Assembly: GCF_900100795.1 (NCBI RefSeq)
Contig: NZ_FNCO01000008.1
Span: 248,001 to 312,000, forward strand
Direction of reading: 5' to 3'
Length of the DNA stretch: 64,000 nucleotides
From: Pseudomonas abietaniphila
Lineage (GTDB): Bacteria; Pseudomonadota; Gammaproteobacteria; Pseudomonadales; Pseudomonadaceae
Positions 44,153 to 52,995 of this stretch are shown here, one piece after another. Numbering within the stretch: position 1 is the first letter of the stretch; every line of letters begins with the position of its first letter. The notes beneath the pieces are model-generated. The model did not search any database. It was not told where the DNA came from and saw only the letters and a list, made by a program, of their open reading frames with translations. The position numbers and the translations under genes were made by a program.

Positions 44153-45148
44153 TCAGGCCGCCTGCTGAAACTGCTGGCGATACTGATTCGGGGACAGGTC
44201 GGTGTGTTGCCGGAACAGTCGTGCGAAGAAGCTGGCGTCGTCGTAGCCGACTTCGTAGCTGATGGTCTTGATGCTTTTGCGCGACCCGGACAGCAGTCCT
44301 TTGGCGGTTTCAATACGCAGCCGTTGCAGATAATGCAGCGGCTTGTCCCCCGTCGCGGTCTGGAAGCGGCGCATGAAATTGCGAATGCTCATGCCGTGTT
44401 CGCGCGCGACGTCTTCAAAGCGGAATTTGTCGGCAAAGTGCTCTTCGAGCCAATGCTGGATCTGCAGGATGATCACGTCCTGGTGCAGTTTCTGCCCGCC
44501 AAATCCCATGCGCCCCGGTGCGTAGCTGCGCTGGACTTCGTACAGGATGTCTCGCGCAACGGTCTGTGCCACGTTGGCGCCGCAGAAGCGCTCGATCAGG
44601 TAGATATAGAGATCGCACGCCGAGATGGTGCCGCCTGCGCAATACAGGTTGTCGGCGTCGGTCAGGTGTTTTTCCTGATTGAGCAACACATTCGGGAAGC
44701 GCTCGGCGAACTCATTGAAGAAGCGCCAGTAGGTGGTCGCCTCCTTGCCATCGAGCAGGCCGGCTTCGGCCAGCCAGAACACGCCGCTGGCTTCGCCGCA
44801 CAAGACGGCGCCTCGGGCGTGCTGCTCGCGCAGCCAGGGCAGAATCTGCGGATAGCGCGCACGCAGGGTGTCGAAGTTCTCGACGAAGGCCGGAAGGATG
44901 ATGATGTCGGCGTTTTCCAGCGTGCCGTCGACCGGCAACACGACTTCGCTGAAGCTGCGGACTTGCTGGCCGTCCGGGCTGACCAGTCGGGTTTCGAACG
45001 CAGGCTTGAGGCCCTGACCCAACTGTTTGCCGTACCGCAGGCTGGCCAGATGGAAGAAGTCTTTGGCTTGGGTGAGGGTGGAAGCGAAAATTCCGTCGAT
45101 CGCGAGAATGCTGACGCGCCGCAACGGCACGGAGTGTTGAGTAGACAT
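44153..45148 (-). CDS. GlxA-type AraC-family transcriptional regulator
   Basis: This 331-residue regulator has an N-terminal DJ-1/PfpI-like domain (about 10-190), with LCGEASGVFWLAEAGLLDG in the nucleophile-elbow position. The C-terminal AraC HTH pair (about 230-325) shows REHGMSIRNFMRRF and SYEVGYDDASFFARLFR. Proteins of this type sense amines or amino acids such as glycine betaine and carnitine. The ligand here cannot be told. It is divergent from an acyl-CoA dehydrogenase that it may control. Confidence 0.88.
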   Translation of the reverse strand: MSTQHSVPLRRVSILAIDGIFASTLTQAKDFFHLASLRYGKQLGQGLKPAFETRLVSPDGQQVRSFSEVVLPVDGTLENADIIILPAFVENFDTLRARYPQILPWLREQHARGAVLCGEASGVFWLAEAGLLDGKEATTYWRFFNEFAERFPNVLLNQEKHLTDADNLYCAGGTISACDLYIYLIERFCGANVAQTVARDILYEVQRSYAPGRMGFGGQKLHQDVIILQIQHWLEEHFADKFRFEDVAREHGMSIRNFMRRFQTATGDKPLHYLQRLRIETAKGLLSGSRKSIKTISYEVGYDDASFFARLFRQHTDLSPNQYRQQFQQAA

Positions 45149-45204
45149 AATCTGTTGTTCTTATATGGGAAAGTGGTCAAGCAACGGCGTGATCGTCTTA
45201 TTTT

Positions 45205-45272
45205 TTGTCGGATGTGTCCAGTGTCGTCGTCATCCTGCCCGGCATACGCTCTGTCAGCGATTTGTCCGACAA
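45205..45272. promoter_or_regulatory. Paired TTGTC sites before the acyl-CoA dehydrogenase
   Basis: TTGTCGGA (45205-45212) and the palindrome TTGTCCGACAA (45262-45272) share a half-site and are inverted to each other. The gap between divergent genes is the expected place for the regulator to bind. Binding is inferred. Confidence 0.45.
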
Positions 45273-45294
45273 TCCCTCCAGCCCAAGGTGTCCC

Positions 45295-46431
45295 ATGCTT
45301 CCAAGAACACTTTTCAGTTCCGAGCACGAGCTTTTCCGTGACAGCGTCCGCAAGTTTCTCGAGCAGGAAGCCGCCCCGTTTCATGCGCAGTGGGAAAAGC
45401 AGGGGCATGTCGACCGTGCGCTTTGGAACAAGGCGGGAGAGCAGGGCATGTTGTGCTCGCACCTGCCGGAAGAATACGGCGGCATGGCGGCGGACTTCCT
45501 GTACACCACCGTGGTGATCGAAGAGATCTACCGGTTGGGACTGACCGGCATCGGATTTTCCCTGCATTCGGACATCGTTGCGCCTTACATCCTGCACTAC
45601 GGCAGCGAGGCGCTGAAGCAGAAGTACTTGCCTAAGATGGTGTCGGGCGAGTTGGTAACGGCGATTGCGATGACTGAGCCGGGCGCAGGCTCCGATCTTC
45701 AGGGCGTCAAGACGACTGCCGTGCTGGAGGGCGATGAGTACGTGATCAACGGTTCCAAGACGTTCATCACCAACGGCTTTCTTGCGGACCTGGTGATCGT
45801 GGTGGCCAAGACCGATCCCAAGGCTGGCGCCAAGGGTACGAGTCTTTTCCTTGTCGAGGCGGGTACGCCCGGTTTCGAGAAGGGCAAGCGTCTGGAAAAA
45901 GTCGGTATGAAGGCGCAAGACACGTCGGAATTGTTCTTCCAGGACGTACGCGTGCCCAAGGAGAACCTCTTGGGGCAGGCCGGGATGGGGTTCGCCTACC
46001 TGATGCAGGAACTGCCGCAGGAGCGTCTCACGGTGGCCATTGGCGCGATTGCGTCGGCCGAGGCGGCGTTGCAGTGGACGTTGACCTACACGCGTGAGCG
46101 CAAGGCATTCGGGCAAGCCATCGCGGATTTTCAAAACACACGCTTCAAACTGGCTGAGATCGCCACGCAAGTGCAGATCGGCCGCACGTTCATCGATCAG
46201 TGCCTGGCGTTGCATCTGGAGGGCAAGCTCGACGTGCCGACGGCCGCGATGGCCAAGTATTGGTCCACGGACCTGCAGTGCAAGGTGCTCGACGAGTGCG
46301 TGCAACTGCATGGGGGTTACGGCTTCATGTGGGAGTACCCGATTGCACGGGCATGGGCGGATGCGCGGGTGCAGCGGATTTATGCGGGCACCAACGAGAT
46401 CATGAAAGAGATCATCGCGCGATCGCTGTAG
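45295..46431 (+). CDS. Acyl-CoA dehydrogenase
   Basis: This 378-residue FAD enzyme introduces a double bond into an acyl-CoA thioester. FAD-binding AMTEPGAGSDLQG near residue 122 and the C-terminal GGYGFMWEYPIARAWADARV, with the catalytic Glu region, are typical. The specific chain is unknown. I chose the ATG at 45295, behind AAGGTG. It is a lone gene whose divergent neighbour is the GlxA-type regulator. Confidence 0.9.
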   Translation: MLPRTLFSSEHELFRDSVRKFLEQEAAPFHAQWEKQGHVDRALWNKAGEQGMLCSHLPEEYGGMAADFLYTTVVIEEIYRLGLTGIGFSLHSDIVAPYILHYGSEALKQKYLPKMVSGELVTAIAMTEPGAGSDLQGVKTTAVLEGDEYVINGSKTFITNGFLADLVIVVAKTDPKAGAKGTSLFLVEAGTPGFEKGKRLEKVGMKAQDTSELFFQDVRVPKENLLGQAGMGFAYLMQELPQERLTVAIGAIASAEAALQWTLTYTRERKAFGQAIADFQNTRFKLAEIATQVQIGRTFIDQCLALHLEGKLDVPTAAMAKYWSTDLQCKVLDECVQLHGGYGFMWEYPIARAWADARVQRIYAGTNEIMKEIIARSL

Positions 46432-46467
46432 GAAGGGTTAATCACAAGGCTTATATCCAACCAAATC

Positions 46468-46557
46468 CTGTGGGAGCGAATTTATTCGCGAAAGGGTGTC
46501 AGGCGAGACATGTGTATCGACCGTAATGGCCTCTCGCGAATGAATTCGCTCCCACAG
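46468..46557. repeat. Second-type palindromic repeat (GTGGGAGCGAATTTATTCGCGA family)
   Basis: CTGTGGGAGCGAATTTATTC on the left and GAATGAATTCGCTCCCACAG on the right form an imperfect inverted repeat of about 24-base arms. This family differs from the main REP type. It lies between convergent genes. Confidence 0.8.
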
Positions 46558-46582
46558 GTGTCATTCAGCGTCAGCCAAATGA

Positions 46583-47620
46583 TTAAGGCGCAGGATTCGG
46601 CTGATCCTTGTGAATCGCCTCAATACCCGCCAGTACCTCTTCCGACAACACCAGATTGAAGCTCTCCAGGTTGCTCTCGAGCTGTTCCAGCGTCGTCGCA
46701 CCGATGATGTTGCTGGTCACGAACGGGCGACTGGTGACGAATGCCAGGGCCATTTGTGCCGGGTCCAGGCCGTGTTCACGGGCCAAAGCGACGTAGCGGG
46801 CGCAGGCAGCTTCCGACTGCGGGTTGAAGTAGCGGGTGAAGCGGCTGTAGAGGCTCAGGCGACCTTTTGCCGGTCGTGCGCCGTCAGCGTACTTGCCGGA
46901 CAGCATGCCGAAGGCCATCGGTGAATACGCCAGCAGGCCGCATTCTTCACGGATCGCGATTTCCGCCAGACCGACTTCGAAGCTGCGGTTGAGCAAGTTG
47001 TACGGGTTCTGGATCGACACCGGGCGTGTCAGGCCGTGAGTGTCAGACTCAGCCAGAAACTTCATGGTGCCCCACGGCGTTTCGTTGGAGAGGCCGACGT
47101 GACGGATCTTGCCCGCCTTGACCTGTTCGTCCAGCGCCTCAAGCACTTCAAGCAGCGGCGTGAACGCGTCGTCGCTGTGGGTGTAACCCAGCTTGCCGAA
47201 GAAGTTGGTGCTGCGCTCCGGCCAATGCAGTTGGTACAGGTCCAGGTAGTCGGTCTGCAGGCGTTTCAGGCTGGCGTCGACGGCGGCAACTACATGGTCG
47301 CGGTTGAATTTCAGCTGGCCGTCACGAATGTAGTCGATGCCGTTGCCGGGACCGGCGATCTTGCTGGCGAGAATCCAGTCGGCGCGGTCGCCGGTCTTTT
47401 TGAACCAGTTGCCGATGATGGTCTCGGTGCTGGCATAGGTTTCTTTCTTGGGCGGGACCGGGTACATCTCGGCCGTGTCCATGAAATTGATCCCCGCCGC
47501 TTTGGCCCTTTCGATCTGAGCGAAGGCCTCGGACTCGCTGTTTTGCTCGCCCCAGGTCATCGTGCCGAGGCAGATTGCGCTGACATTGAGGTCGGTTCTG
47601 CCCAGTTTGCGATAGTCCAT
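46583..47620 (-). CDS. tas: Tas-like aldo/keto reductase
   Basis: This 345-residue NADPH-dependent aldo/keto reductase is similar to E. coli Tas along its full length. MDTAEMYPVPP holds the catalytic Asp and Tyr, and SLKRLQTDYLDLYQLHWP the Lys/His strand. GFAFVTSRP-type cofactor sites follow. The ATG at 47620 has GGAGAG before it; the longer frame lacks support. The natural substrate is unknown. Confidence 0.9.
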   Translation of the reverse strand: MDYRKLGRTDLNVSAICLGTMTWGEQNSESEAFAQIERAKAAGINFMDTAEMYPVPPKKETYASTETIIGNWFKKTGDRADWILASKIAGPGNGIDYIRDGQLKFNRDHVVAAVDASLKRLQTDYLDLYQLHWPERSTNFFGKLGYTHSDDAFTPLLEVLEALDEQVKAGKIRHVGLSNETPWGTMKFLAESDTHGLTRPVSIQNPYNLLNRSFEVGLAEIAIREECGLLAYSPMAFGMLSGKYADGARPAKGRLSLYSRFTRYFNPQSEAACARYVALAREHGLDPAQMALAFVTSRPFVTSNIIGATTLEQLESNLESFNLVLSEEVLAGIEAIHKDQPNPAP

Positions 47621-47790
47621 CTGGCTCTCCTGTTTAAAAGAACCATAAAAGCAGGTTGAAATTTTTTTCGCAATCTGCATAATTCCGCGTCTCTTTGCCG
47701 TGGGAGTGATGCCCTGCGACACAAGACACCGCTGCGATCGAACGCGCTGACCCGAGCCCCCTATAGCGTTCGTGCCCGGCGGCCTTTGAC

Positions 47791-47819
47791 TTGTCAAAGA
47801 CCGTACTAATGAGTATGCT
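47791..47819 (+). promoter_or_regulatory. Sigma-70 promoter of rplM-rpsI
   Basis: TTGTCA (47791-47796), a 17-base spacer and TATGCT (47814-47819). The 12-base direct repeat GGCGGCCTTTGA lies just before it (47778) and again in the leader (47838). Confidence 0.7.
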
Positions 47820-47860
47820 CCGCCGTCTATTTTTCAGGGCGGCCTTTGAGGCTATAAAGA

Positions 47861-48289
47861 ATGAAAACTTTTACCGCTAAACCGGAAACAGTAAAGCGCG
47901 ACTGGTTCGTCGTCGACGCTGCTGGTCAGACCCTGGGTCGTCTGGCCACTGAAATCGCGAGCCGTCTGCGTGGCAAGCACAAACCGGAATACACTCCGCA
48001 CGTTGACACCGGCGACTACATCGTCGTGATCAACGCTGAGCAAATCCGCGTTACTGGTGCCAAAACCACCGACAAGATCTACTACTCTCACTCCGGTTTC
48101 CCGGGCGGGATCAAGTCGATCAACTTTGAAAAGCTGATCGCCAAAGCTCCTGAGCGCGTGATCGAGACCGCGGTCAAAGGCATGCTGCCTAAGAACCCGC
48201 TGGGTCGCGACATGTATCGTAAGCTGAAAGTCTATGCGGGCGCTGCACACCCTCATACTGCTCAGCAGCCCCAAGAACTGAAGTTTTAA
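47861..48289 (+). CDS. rplM: 50S ribosomal protein L13
   Basis: This 142-residue ribosomal protein of the large subunit has the usual MKTFTAKPETVKRDW start and a GMLPKNPLGRDMYRKLKVY signature. It is the first gene of the rplM-rpsI operon. Confidence 0.98.
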   Translation: MKTFTAKPETVKRDWFVVDAAGQTLGRLATEIASRLRGKHKPEYTPHVDTGDYIVVINAEQIRVTGAKTTDKIYYSHSGFPGGIKSINFEKLIAKAPERVIETAVKGMLPKNPLGRDMYRKLKVYAGAAHPHTAQQPQELKF

Positions 48290-48303
48290 CGGAATAGTTC
48301 ATT

Positions 48304-48696
48304 ATGTCGGCGACTCAAAATTACGGCACTGGCCGTCGCAAGACCGCAACCGCTCGCGTTTTCCTGCGTCCGGGCACCGGTAACATCTCCATCAACAACC
48401 GCTCCCTGGACACGTTCTTCGGCCGCGAAACTGCCCGCATGGTAGTTCGCCAGCCTCTGGAACTGACCGAGACTGTCGAAAAATTCGACATCTACGTCAC
48501 TGTCATCGGCGGTGGTGTGAGTGGTCAAGCTGGCGCAATCCGCCACGGTATCACCCGCGCTCTGATGCAATACGACGAAACGCTGCGTGGCGCTCTGCGC
48601 AAAGCAGGCTTCGTTACTCGCGATGCTCGCGAAGTTGAACGTAAGAAAGTCGGTCTGCGTAAAGCGCGTAAGCGTCCGCAGTACTCGAAGCGTTAA
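48304..48696 (+). CDS. rpsI: 30S ribosomal protein S9
   Basis: This 130-residue small-subunit protein ends in the basic YSKR tail that reaches the P-site tRNA. GGGVSGQAGAIRHGI is the family signature. A strong terminator follows. Confidence 0.98.
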   Translation: MSATQNYGTGRRKTATARVFLRPGTGNISINNRSLDTFFGRETARMVVRQPLELTETVEKFDIYVTVIGGGVSGQAGAIRHGITRALMQYDETLRGALRKAGFVTRDAREVERKKVGLRKARKRPQYSKR

Positions 48697-48711
48697 TTCG
48701 CTTTTCGTTCA

Positions 48712-48752
48712 AAAAGAACGCTCAGTTTCCTCTTGGAACTGGGCGTTTTTTT
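48712..48752 (+). terminator. Intrinsic terminator of rplM-rpsI
   Basis: AACGCTCAGTTTCC pairs with GGAACTGGGCGTT around a four-base loop, followed by a T run. Confidence 0.9.
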
Positions 48753-48959
48753 ATGGGCGTCTATTATTGGGTGTGACGACACGACTCATCCGTGGATGCC
48801 CCGTACCATAAGGCCTCCCGTTTTCGCCAAAAGGTAATGCCCTTGCGACTATCAGGGCCTTGTCATTACCATTCGGCAGGATTTTTTTGACAGCTAGAAA
48901 AATAATTCAAAGAGAAGCCTGACCAAGCGGGCCTCTAAAAGCTGATGGGAGAGGACGGA
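48753..48959 (+). promoter_or_regulatory. petABC upstream region
   Basis: These 207 bases follow the rpsI terminator and must hold the petA promoter. I saw a T-rich tract and AAATAATT but no clear matched -35/-10 pair, so no promoter is placed. Confidence 0.35.
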
Positions 48960-49553
48960 ATGAGCAATGACGGCGTGAATGCAGGCCGGCGTCGCTTCCT
49001 TGTCGCGGCCACGTCTGTGGTCGGCGCTGCAGGAGCGGTGGGGGCTGCGGTCCCGTTCGTGGGGTCATGGTTTCCCAGTGCCAAAGCCAAAGCGGCTGGC
49101 GCCCCCGTGAAAGTTAATATCAGCAAGATCGAGCCTGGGCAGCAGATGATTGCCGAATGGCGTGGCCAGCCGGTCTTCATCGTTCACCGCACGCCGGAAA
49201 TCCTCACGAACCTGGGCAAGATCACCGCCCAGCTATCCGATCCGGAGTCCAAGAACTCCACTCAACCTGCCTACGTTGACCCGGTGGTTCGCTCGATCAA
49301 ACCCGAGATGTTGTTGCTGATCGGAATCTGTACTCACCTGGGCTGCTCTCCCACCTTCCGACCCGAAGTCGCGCCCGCTGACCTCGGTAAAGACTGGGTC
49401 GGCGGTTACTTCTGTCCTTGTCACGGCTCTCACTACGACCTGGCTGGGCGCGTTTACAAAGCGCAACCTGCACCGCTGAATCTGCCAGTGCCGCCGCATT
49501 CCTACGAGTCGGACTCAATCATCGTCATTGGTGTCGATCAGGAGAAAGCGTAA
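48960..49553 (+). CDS. petA: Ubiquinol-cytochrome c reductase Rieske subunit
   Basis: This 197-residue subunit of the bc1 complex carries the 2Fe-2S cluster in CTHLGC and CPCHGS. The N-terminus has a twin-arginine-type motif (RRRFLVAATS) and a membrane helix (about 15-38) that anchors it. I chose the ATG at 48960 behind GAGGAC. It overlaps petB by one base. Confidence 0.96.
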   Translation: MSNDGVNAGRRRFLVAATSVVGAAGAVGAAVPFVGSWFPSAKAKAAGAPVKVNISKIEPGQQMIAEWRGQPVFIVHRTPEILTNLGKITAQLSDPESKNSTQPAYVDPVVRSIKPEMLLLIGICTHLGCSPTFRPEVAPADLGKDWVGGYFCPCHGSHYDLAGRVYKAQPAPLNLPVPPHSYESDSIIVIGVDQEKA

Positions 49554-50764
49554 TGAGCAAATTCATGGACTGGATCGATGCGCGCTTCCCTGCGACCTCC
49601 ATGTGGGAAGATCACCTCAGTAAGTATTACGCTCCCAAGAACTTCAACTTCTTCTACTTCTTCGGCTCGCTGGCGCTGTTGGTGCTGGTGAACCAGATCG
49701 TGACTGGCGTCTGGTTGACGATGAGCTACACGCCGTCGGCGGAGGAGGCTTTCGCGTCCGTCGAGTACATCATGCGGGACGTCGAGTACGGTTCGATCCT
49801 GCGCCTGCTGCACTCCACCGGCGCGTCGGCGTTTTTCATCGTCGTGTACCTGCACATGTTCCGTGGCCTGCTCTATGGCTCCTACCAGAAACCTCGGGAG
49901 TTGGTGTGGATCTTCGGCATGTTGATTTACCTGGCACTGATGGCCGAAGCGTTCATGGGTTATCTGTTGCCATGGGGGCAGATGTCGTATTGGGGTGCCC
50001 AGGTCATCATCTCGCTGTTCGGTGCGATCCCGGTCATCGGCAATGACCTGACCCAGTGGATTCGGGGCGACTACCTGATCTCGGGGATCACCCTGAACCG
50101 CTTCTTCGCCCTGCACGTCGTGGCGTTGCCTATCGTGATTCTCGGGCTGGTGGTGTTGCACGTGCTGGCGCTGCACGAGGTCGGTTCCAACAACCCTGAT
50201 GGCATCGACATCAAGAAGCACAAGGACGAAAACGGCAAGCCGCTCGACGGCATCGCCTTCCACCCGTATTACACGGTGAAGGATATCGTCGGCGTGGTGG
50301 TGTTCCTCTTCATTTTCTGCTCGATCGTGTTCTTCTTTCCGGAAATGGGCGGGTACTTTCTGGAGAAGCCGAACTTCGAACAGGCCAACGCTTTCAAGAC
50401 GCCGGAGCACATCGCGCCGGTCTGGTACTTCACGCCGTTCTACGCGATCTTGCGTGCGATCCCGGACAAGCTCATGGGGGTTATGGCCATGGGCGCGGCG
50501 ATCGCAGTGCTGTTCGTCTTGCCGTGGCTTGATCGCAGTCCGGTCAGGTCGATGCGGTACAAAGGCTGGCTCAGCCGGATCTGGTTGCTGCTGTTTTGCG
50601 TGGCCTTCGTGATTCTCGGGATTCTGGGGGTTCTTCCGCCCAGCCCCGGGCGCGCTTTGCTGTCACAGGTGTGTACGTTCGTGTACTTCGCCTACTTCAT
50701 CCTGATGCCGTTCTACACGCGCATGGAGAAGACAAAACCGGTTCCGGAAAGGGTGACTGGCTAA
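49553..50764 (+). CDS. petB: Cytochrome b of the bc1 complex
   Basis: This 403-residue membrane subunit carries the two b hemes with His pairs in transmembrane helices (LLHSTGAS, VVYLHMF, FFALHVVALP). It also has the Qo-site region and about eight helices. It overlaps petA and petC by one base each. Confidence 0.96.
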   Translation: MSKFMDWIDARFPATSMWEDHLSKYYAPKNFNFFYFFGSLALLVLVNQIVTGVWLTMSYTPSAEEAFASVEYIMRDVEYGSILRLLHSTGASAFFIVVYLHMFRGLLYGSYQKPRELVWIFGMLIYLALMAEAFMGYLLPWGQMSYWGAQVIISLFGAIPVIGNDLTQWIRGDYLISGITLNRFFALHVVALPIVILGLVVLHVLALHEVGSNNPDGIDIKKHKDENGKPLDGIAFHPYYTVKDIVGVVVFLFIFCSIVFFFPEMGGYFLEKPNFEQANAFKTPEHIAPVWYFTPFYAILRAIPDKLMGVMAMGAAIAVLFVLPWLDRSPVRSMRYKGWLSRIWLLLFCVAFVILGILGVLPPSPGRALLSQVCTFVYFAYFILMPFYTRMEKTKPVPERVTG

Positions 50765-51546
50765 TGAAAAAGCTATTGGCTGTTTTTATTCTCGCTGCCT
50801 TGCCTGTGTTGTCGTTCGCTGCCGAACACGGTGGCCCGGAACTGGAAAGCGTCGACATCGATGTTTCCGACAAGGTTGCCATGCAGGACGGTGCACGCAC
50901 CTTCGTGAACTACTGCATGGGTTGCCACAGCGCCAAGTTCCAGCGTTATGAGCGGGTCGCGGATGACCTTGGCATTCCTCACGAATTGATGCTCGACAAG
51001 CTGGTATTCACGGGCGCCAAGATCGGAGATCACATGGTGGCCGGCATGCAGCCTGCGGATGCCAAGACCTGGTTCGGCGCGGCGCCACCCGATCTGACCC
51101 TGGTTGCGCGGGTGCGTGGGACAGACTGGCTCTACGGCTATCTGCGCTCGTTCTACGAGGACCCTGCGCGGCCTTGGGGCGTGAACAACAAGGTTTTCCC
51201 CAATGTGGGTATGCCTAACGTGCTCGTCGGCCTGCAGGGGCGTCAGATCATCGGTTGCAAGCAGGTGCAAGTGGTCGAGGGCGACAAGAAGCAATATGAC
51301 CCGCTGACAGGTTCCCCACTCACGCACGAGGCCTGTGATCAGCTGACGATCGTGCCCAAGACCGGCACGCTCACTGAAGAGCAGTTCGACGAAAAGATCA
51401 AAAACCTGGTGACCTTCCTCGCGTATTCGGCGAACCCGGTCAAGCTGCAACACCAGCGCATCGGCACTTACGTGCTCTTGTACCTGGCGATCCTGTTCAT
51501 CTTCGCGTACCTGCTCAAACGCGAATACTGGAAGGATGTGCACTGA
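50764..51546 (+). CDS. petC: Cytochrome c1 of the bc1 complex
   Basis: This 260-residue subunit has a signal peptide (SFA-A near residue 20), the c-type heme site CMGCH and the heme ligand Met in the NVGMPNVL region. A C-terminal membrane anchor (about 236-253) follows. The bc1 complex passes electrons to cytochrome c in aerobic respiration. Confidence 0.96.
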   Translation: MKKLLAVFILAALPVLSFAAEHGGPELESVDIDVSDKVAMQDGARTFVNYCMGCHSAKFQRYERVADDLGIPHELMLDKLVFTGAKIGDHMVAGMQPADAKTWFGAAPPDLTLVARVRGTDWLYGYLRSFYEDPARPWGVNNKVFPNVGMPNVLVGLQGRQIIGCKQVQVVEGDKKQYDPLTGSPLTHEACDQLTIVPKTGTLTEEQFDEKIKNLVTFLAYSANPVKLQHQRIGTYVLLYLAILFIFAYLLKREYWKDVH

Positions 51547-51777
51547 AGGGATGTCGGTTCGGCTGTAGACGTAACGCGCTCTTGAGAGCCTCGTTCGGGT
51601 AATGACCGCAGAGCGGGTATAGTGGCGGGCGAAAGATTGCAGAATTTACTTTGAGTAAATGAGCTATCTTGTCGCCCGCGACGAACACCCGCTCATTGTG
51701 GATGTTGCCGGAGGCGCCTTCAGGGCGCGTTCGTTGTTTCTGCTTCTGAATATATTTAACAAGCGAGGAGGACCGCC
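51547..51777 (+). promoter_or_regulatory. sspA upstream region
   Basis: A TATAGT (51618-51623) could be the -10 box. The AT hairpin ATTTACT-TTG-AGTAAAT (51644-51660) follows it. No good -35 box is visible, and AGGAGG lies before the sspA ATG. Confidence 0.4.
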
Positions 51778-52395
51778 ATGGGCGTGACCAATCGGTTGGC
51801 CTGTTACTCCGACCCCGCCGACCACTATTCCCATCGCGTGCGCATTGTGCTCGCCGAGAAAGGTGTCAGCGCCGAGATCATCGATGTTGTAGAGGGTCGC
51901 CATCCGGCGAAACTGATCGAGGTGAATCCGTATGGCAGCGTGCCGACGCTGGTCGATCGTGACCTGGCGTTGTACGAGTCGACGGTTGTCATGGAATACC
52001 TGGATGAGCGTTATCCTCATCCACCTTTACTGCCGGTATACCCTGTCGCACGCGCCAACAGCCGTTTGCTGATCCACAGGATCCAGCGTGACTGGTGCGG
52101 TTTGGTGGATCTGATTCTGGATCCGCGCAGCAAAGAAGCTGCTCGTGTGCAGGCGCGCAAGGAGCTGCGCGAAAGTCTGACCGGCGTCTCGCCACTGTTT
52201 GCGGAAAAACCTTTTTTCCTCAGTGACGAGCAAAGTCTGGTCGACTGCTGTCTATTGCCCATACTCTGGCGCCTGCCGATTCTGGGTATCGAGTTGCCGC
52301 GGCCTGCCAAGCCGCTGCTTGATTATATGGAGCGCCAGTTTGCGCGTGAGGCATTCCAGGCAAGTCTGTCTGCTGCCGAACGCGACATGCGCTAA
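51778..52395 (+). CDS. sspA: Stringent starvation protein A
   Basis: This 205-residue GST-fold protein binds RNA polymerase and affects stress and virulence genes. The N-terminal thioredoxin-like domain has CYSDPADHYSHRVRIVLAEK, and the conserved PHPP loop follows near residue 80. It is paired with sspB. Confidence 0.95.
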   Translation: MGVTNRLACYSDPADHYSHRVRIVLAEKGVSAEIIDVVEGRHPAKLIEVNPYGSVPTLVDRDLALYESTVVMEYLDERYPHPPLLPVYPVARANSRLLIHRIQRDWCGLVDLILDPRSKEAARVQARKELRESLTGVSPLFAEKPFFLSDEQSLVDCCLLPILWRLPILGIELPRPAKPLLDYMERQFAREAFQASLSAAERDMR

Positions 52396-52413
52396 GGCCT
52401 AAGGAACCGTTCG

Positions 52414-52827
52414 ATGAACTCCAGTCGCCCCTATCTGATCCGCGCGCTTTATGAGTGGATCGTGGATAACGATTGCACGCCGCACATTCTGGTCAATGCC
52501 GAATACCCGGCGGTGCAAGTCCCGCAAGGTTTTGCCAATGACGGCCAGATCGTTCTCAATATTTCGCCGAGTGCTGTGCGTCATCTGCACATGGACAACG
52601 ATGCCGTGAGCTTCGAAGGTCGTTTTGGTGGTGTTCCACACAGCCTGTACGTTCCTGTTGCCGCGGTCATGGGTATTTACGCCCGTGAAAACGGTCAGGG
52701 CATGGTCTTCGATCTGGAACCTGCCGTGGATGACGATGAAGACCTGGACGTCGAAGATGACATGCCGCCACCGGATGATGAGCCACCGCGCCCAAGCGGC
52801 CGGCCGAGTCTGAAAGTGGTCAAGTAG
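52414..52827 (+). CDS. sspB: ClpXP adaptor SspB
   Basis: This 137-residue adaptor delivers ssrA-tagged proteins to ClpXP. The N-terminal fold is RPYLIRALYEWIVDNDCTPHI. An acidic, flexible linker ends in the ClpX-binding tail PSLKVVK. It follows sspA after 18 bases. Confidence 0.95.
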   Translation: MNSSRPYLIRALYEWIVDNDCTPHILVNAEYPAVQVPQGFANDGQIVLNISPSAVRHLHMDNDAVSFEGRFGGVPHSLYVPVAAVMGIYARENGQGMVFDLEPAVDDDEDLDVEDDMPPPDDEPPRPSGRPSLKVVK

Positions 52828-52843
52828 TGACTGCGTGGTAAAC

Positions 52844-52877
52844 AAAAAAAGGCGATCCCTCGGGATCGCCTTTTTTA
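52844..52877. terminator. Bidirectional terminator after sspB
   Basis: GGCGATCCC and GGGATCGCC pair around a two-base loop, with an A run before and a T run after. It serves both sspB and the convergent dolP. Confidence 0.92.
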
Positions 52878-52896
52878 TGGGTTGTCGATTGTAACT

Positions 52897-52982
52897 GTAG
52901 GAGCGCGCTTGCCTGCGACAGCGTTGGGCCAGTGACTGATCCGTTACTTCCAGACCGCAATCGCGGGCAAGCGCGCTCCTAT
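52897..52982. repeat. REP palindrome
   Basis: GTAGGAGCGCGCTTGCCTGC and its inverted partner GCGGGCAAGCGCGCTCCTAT lie between the sspB terminator and dolP. Both arms carry single changes. Confidence 0.82.
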
Positions 52983-52995
52983 CTGTGTTGAAGCT

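Noticed and set aside
44045..45517. 490-codon plus-strand frame over the GlxA-type regulator
   Set aside because: The regulator on the other strand has clear domains, and this frame crosses a terminator and a repeat.
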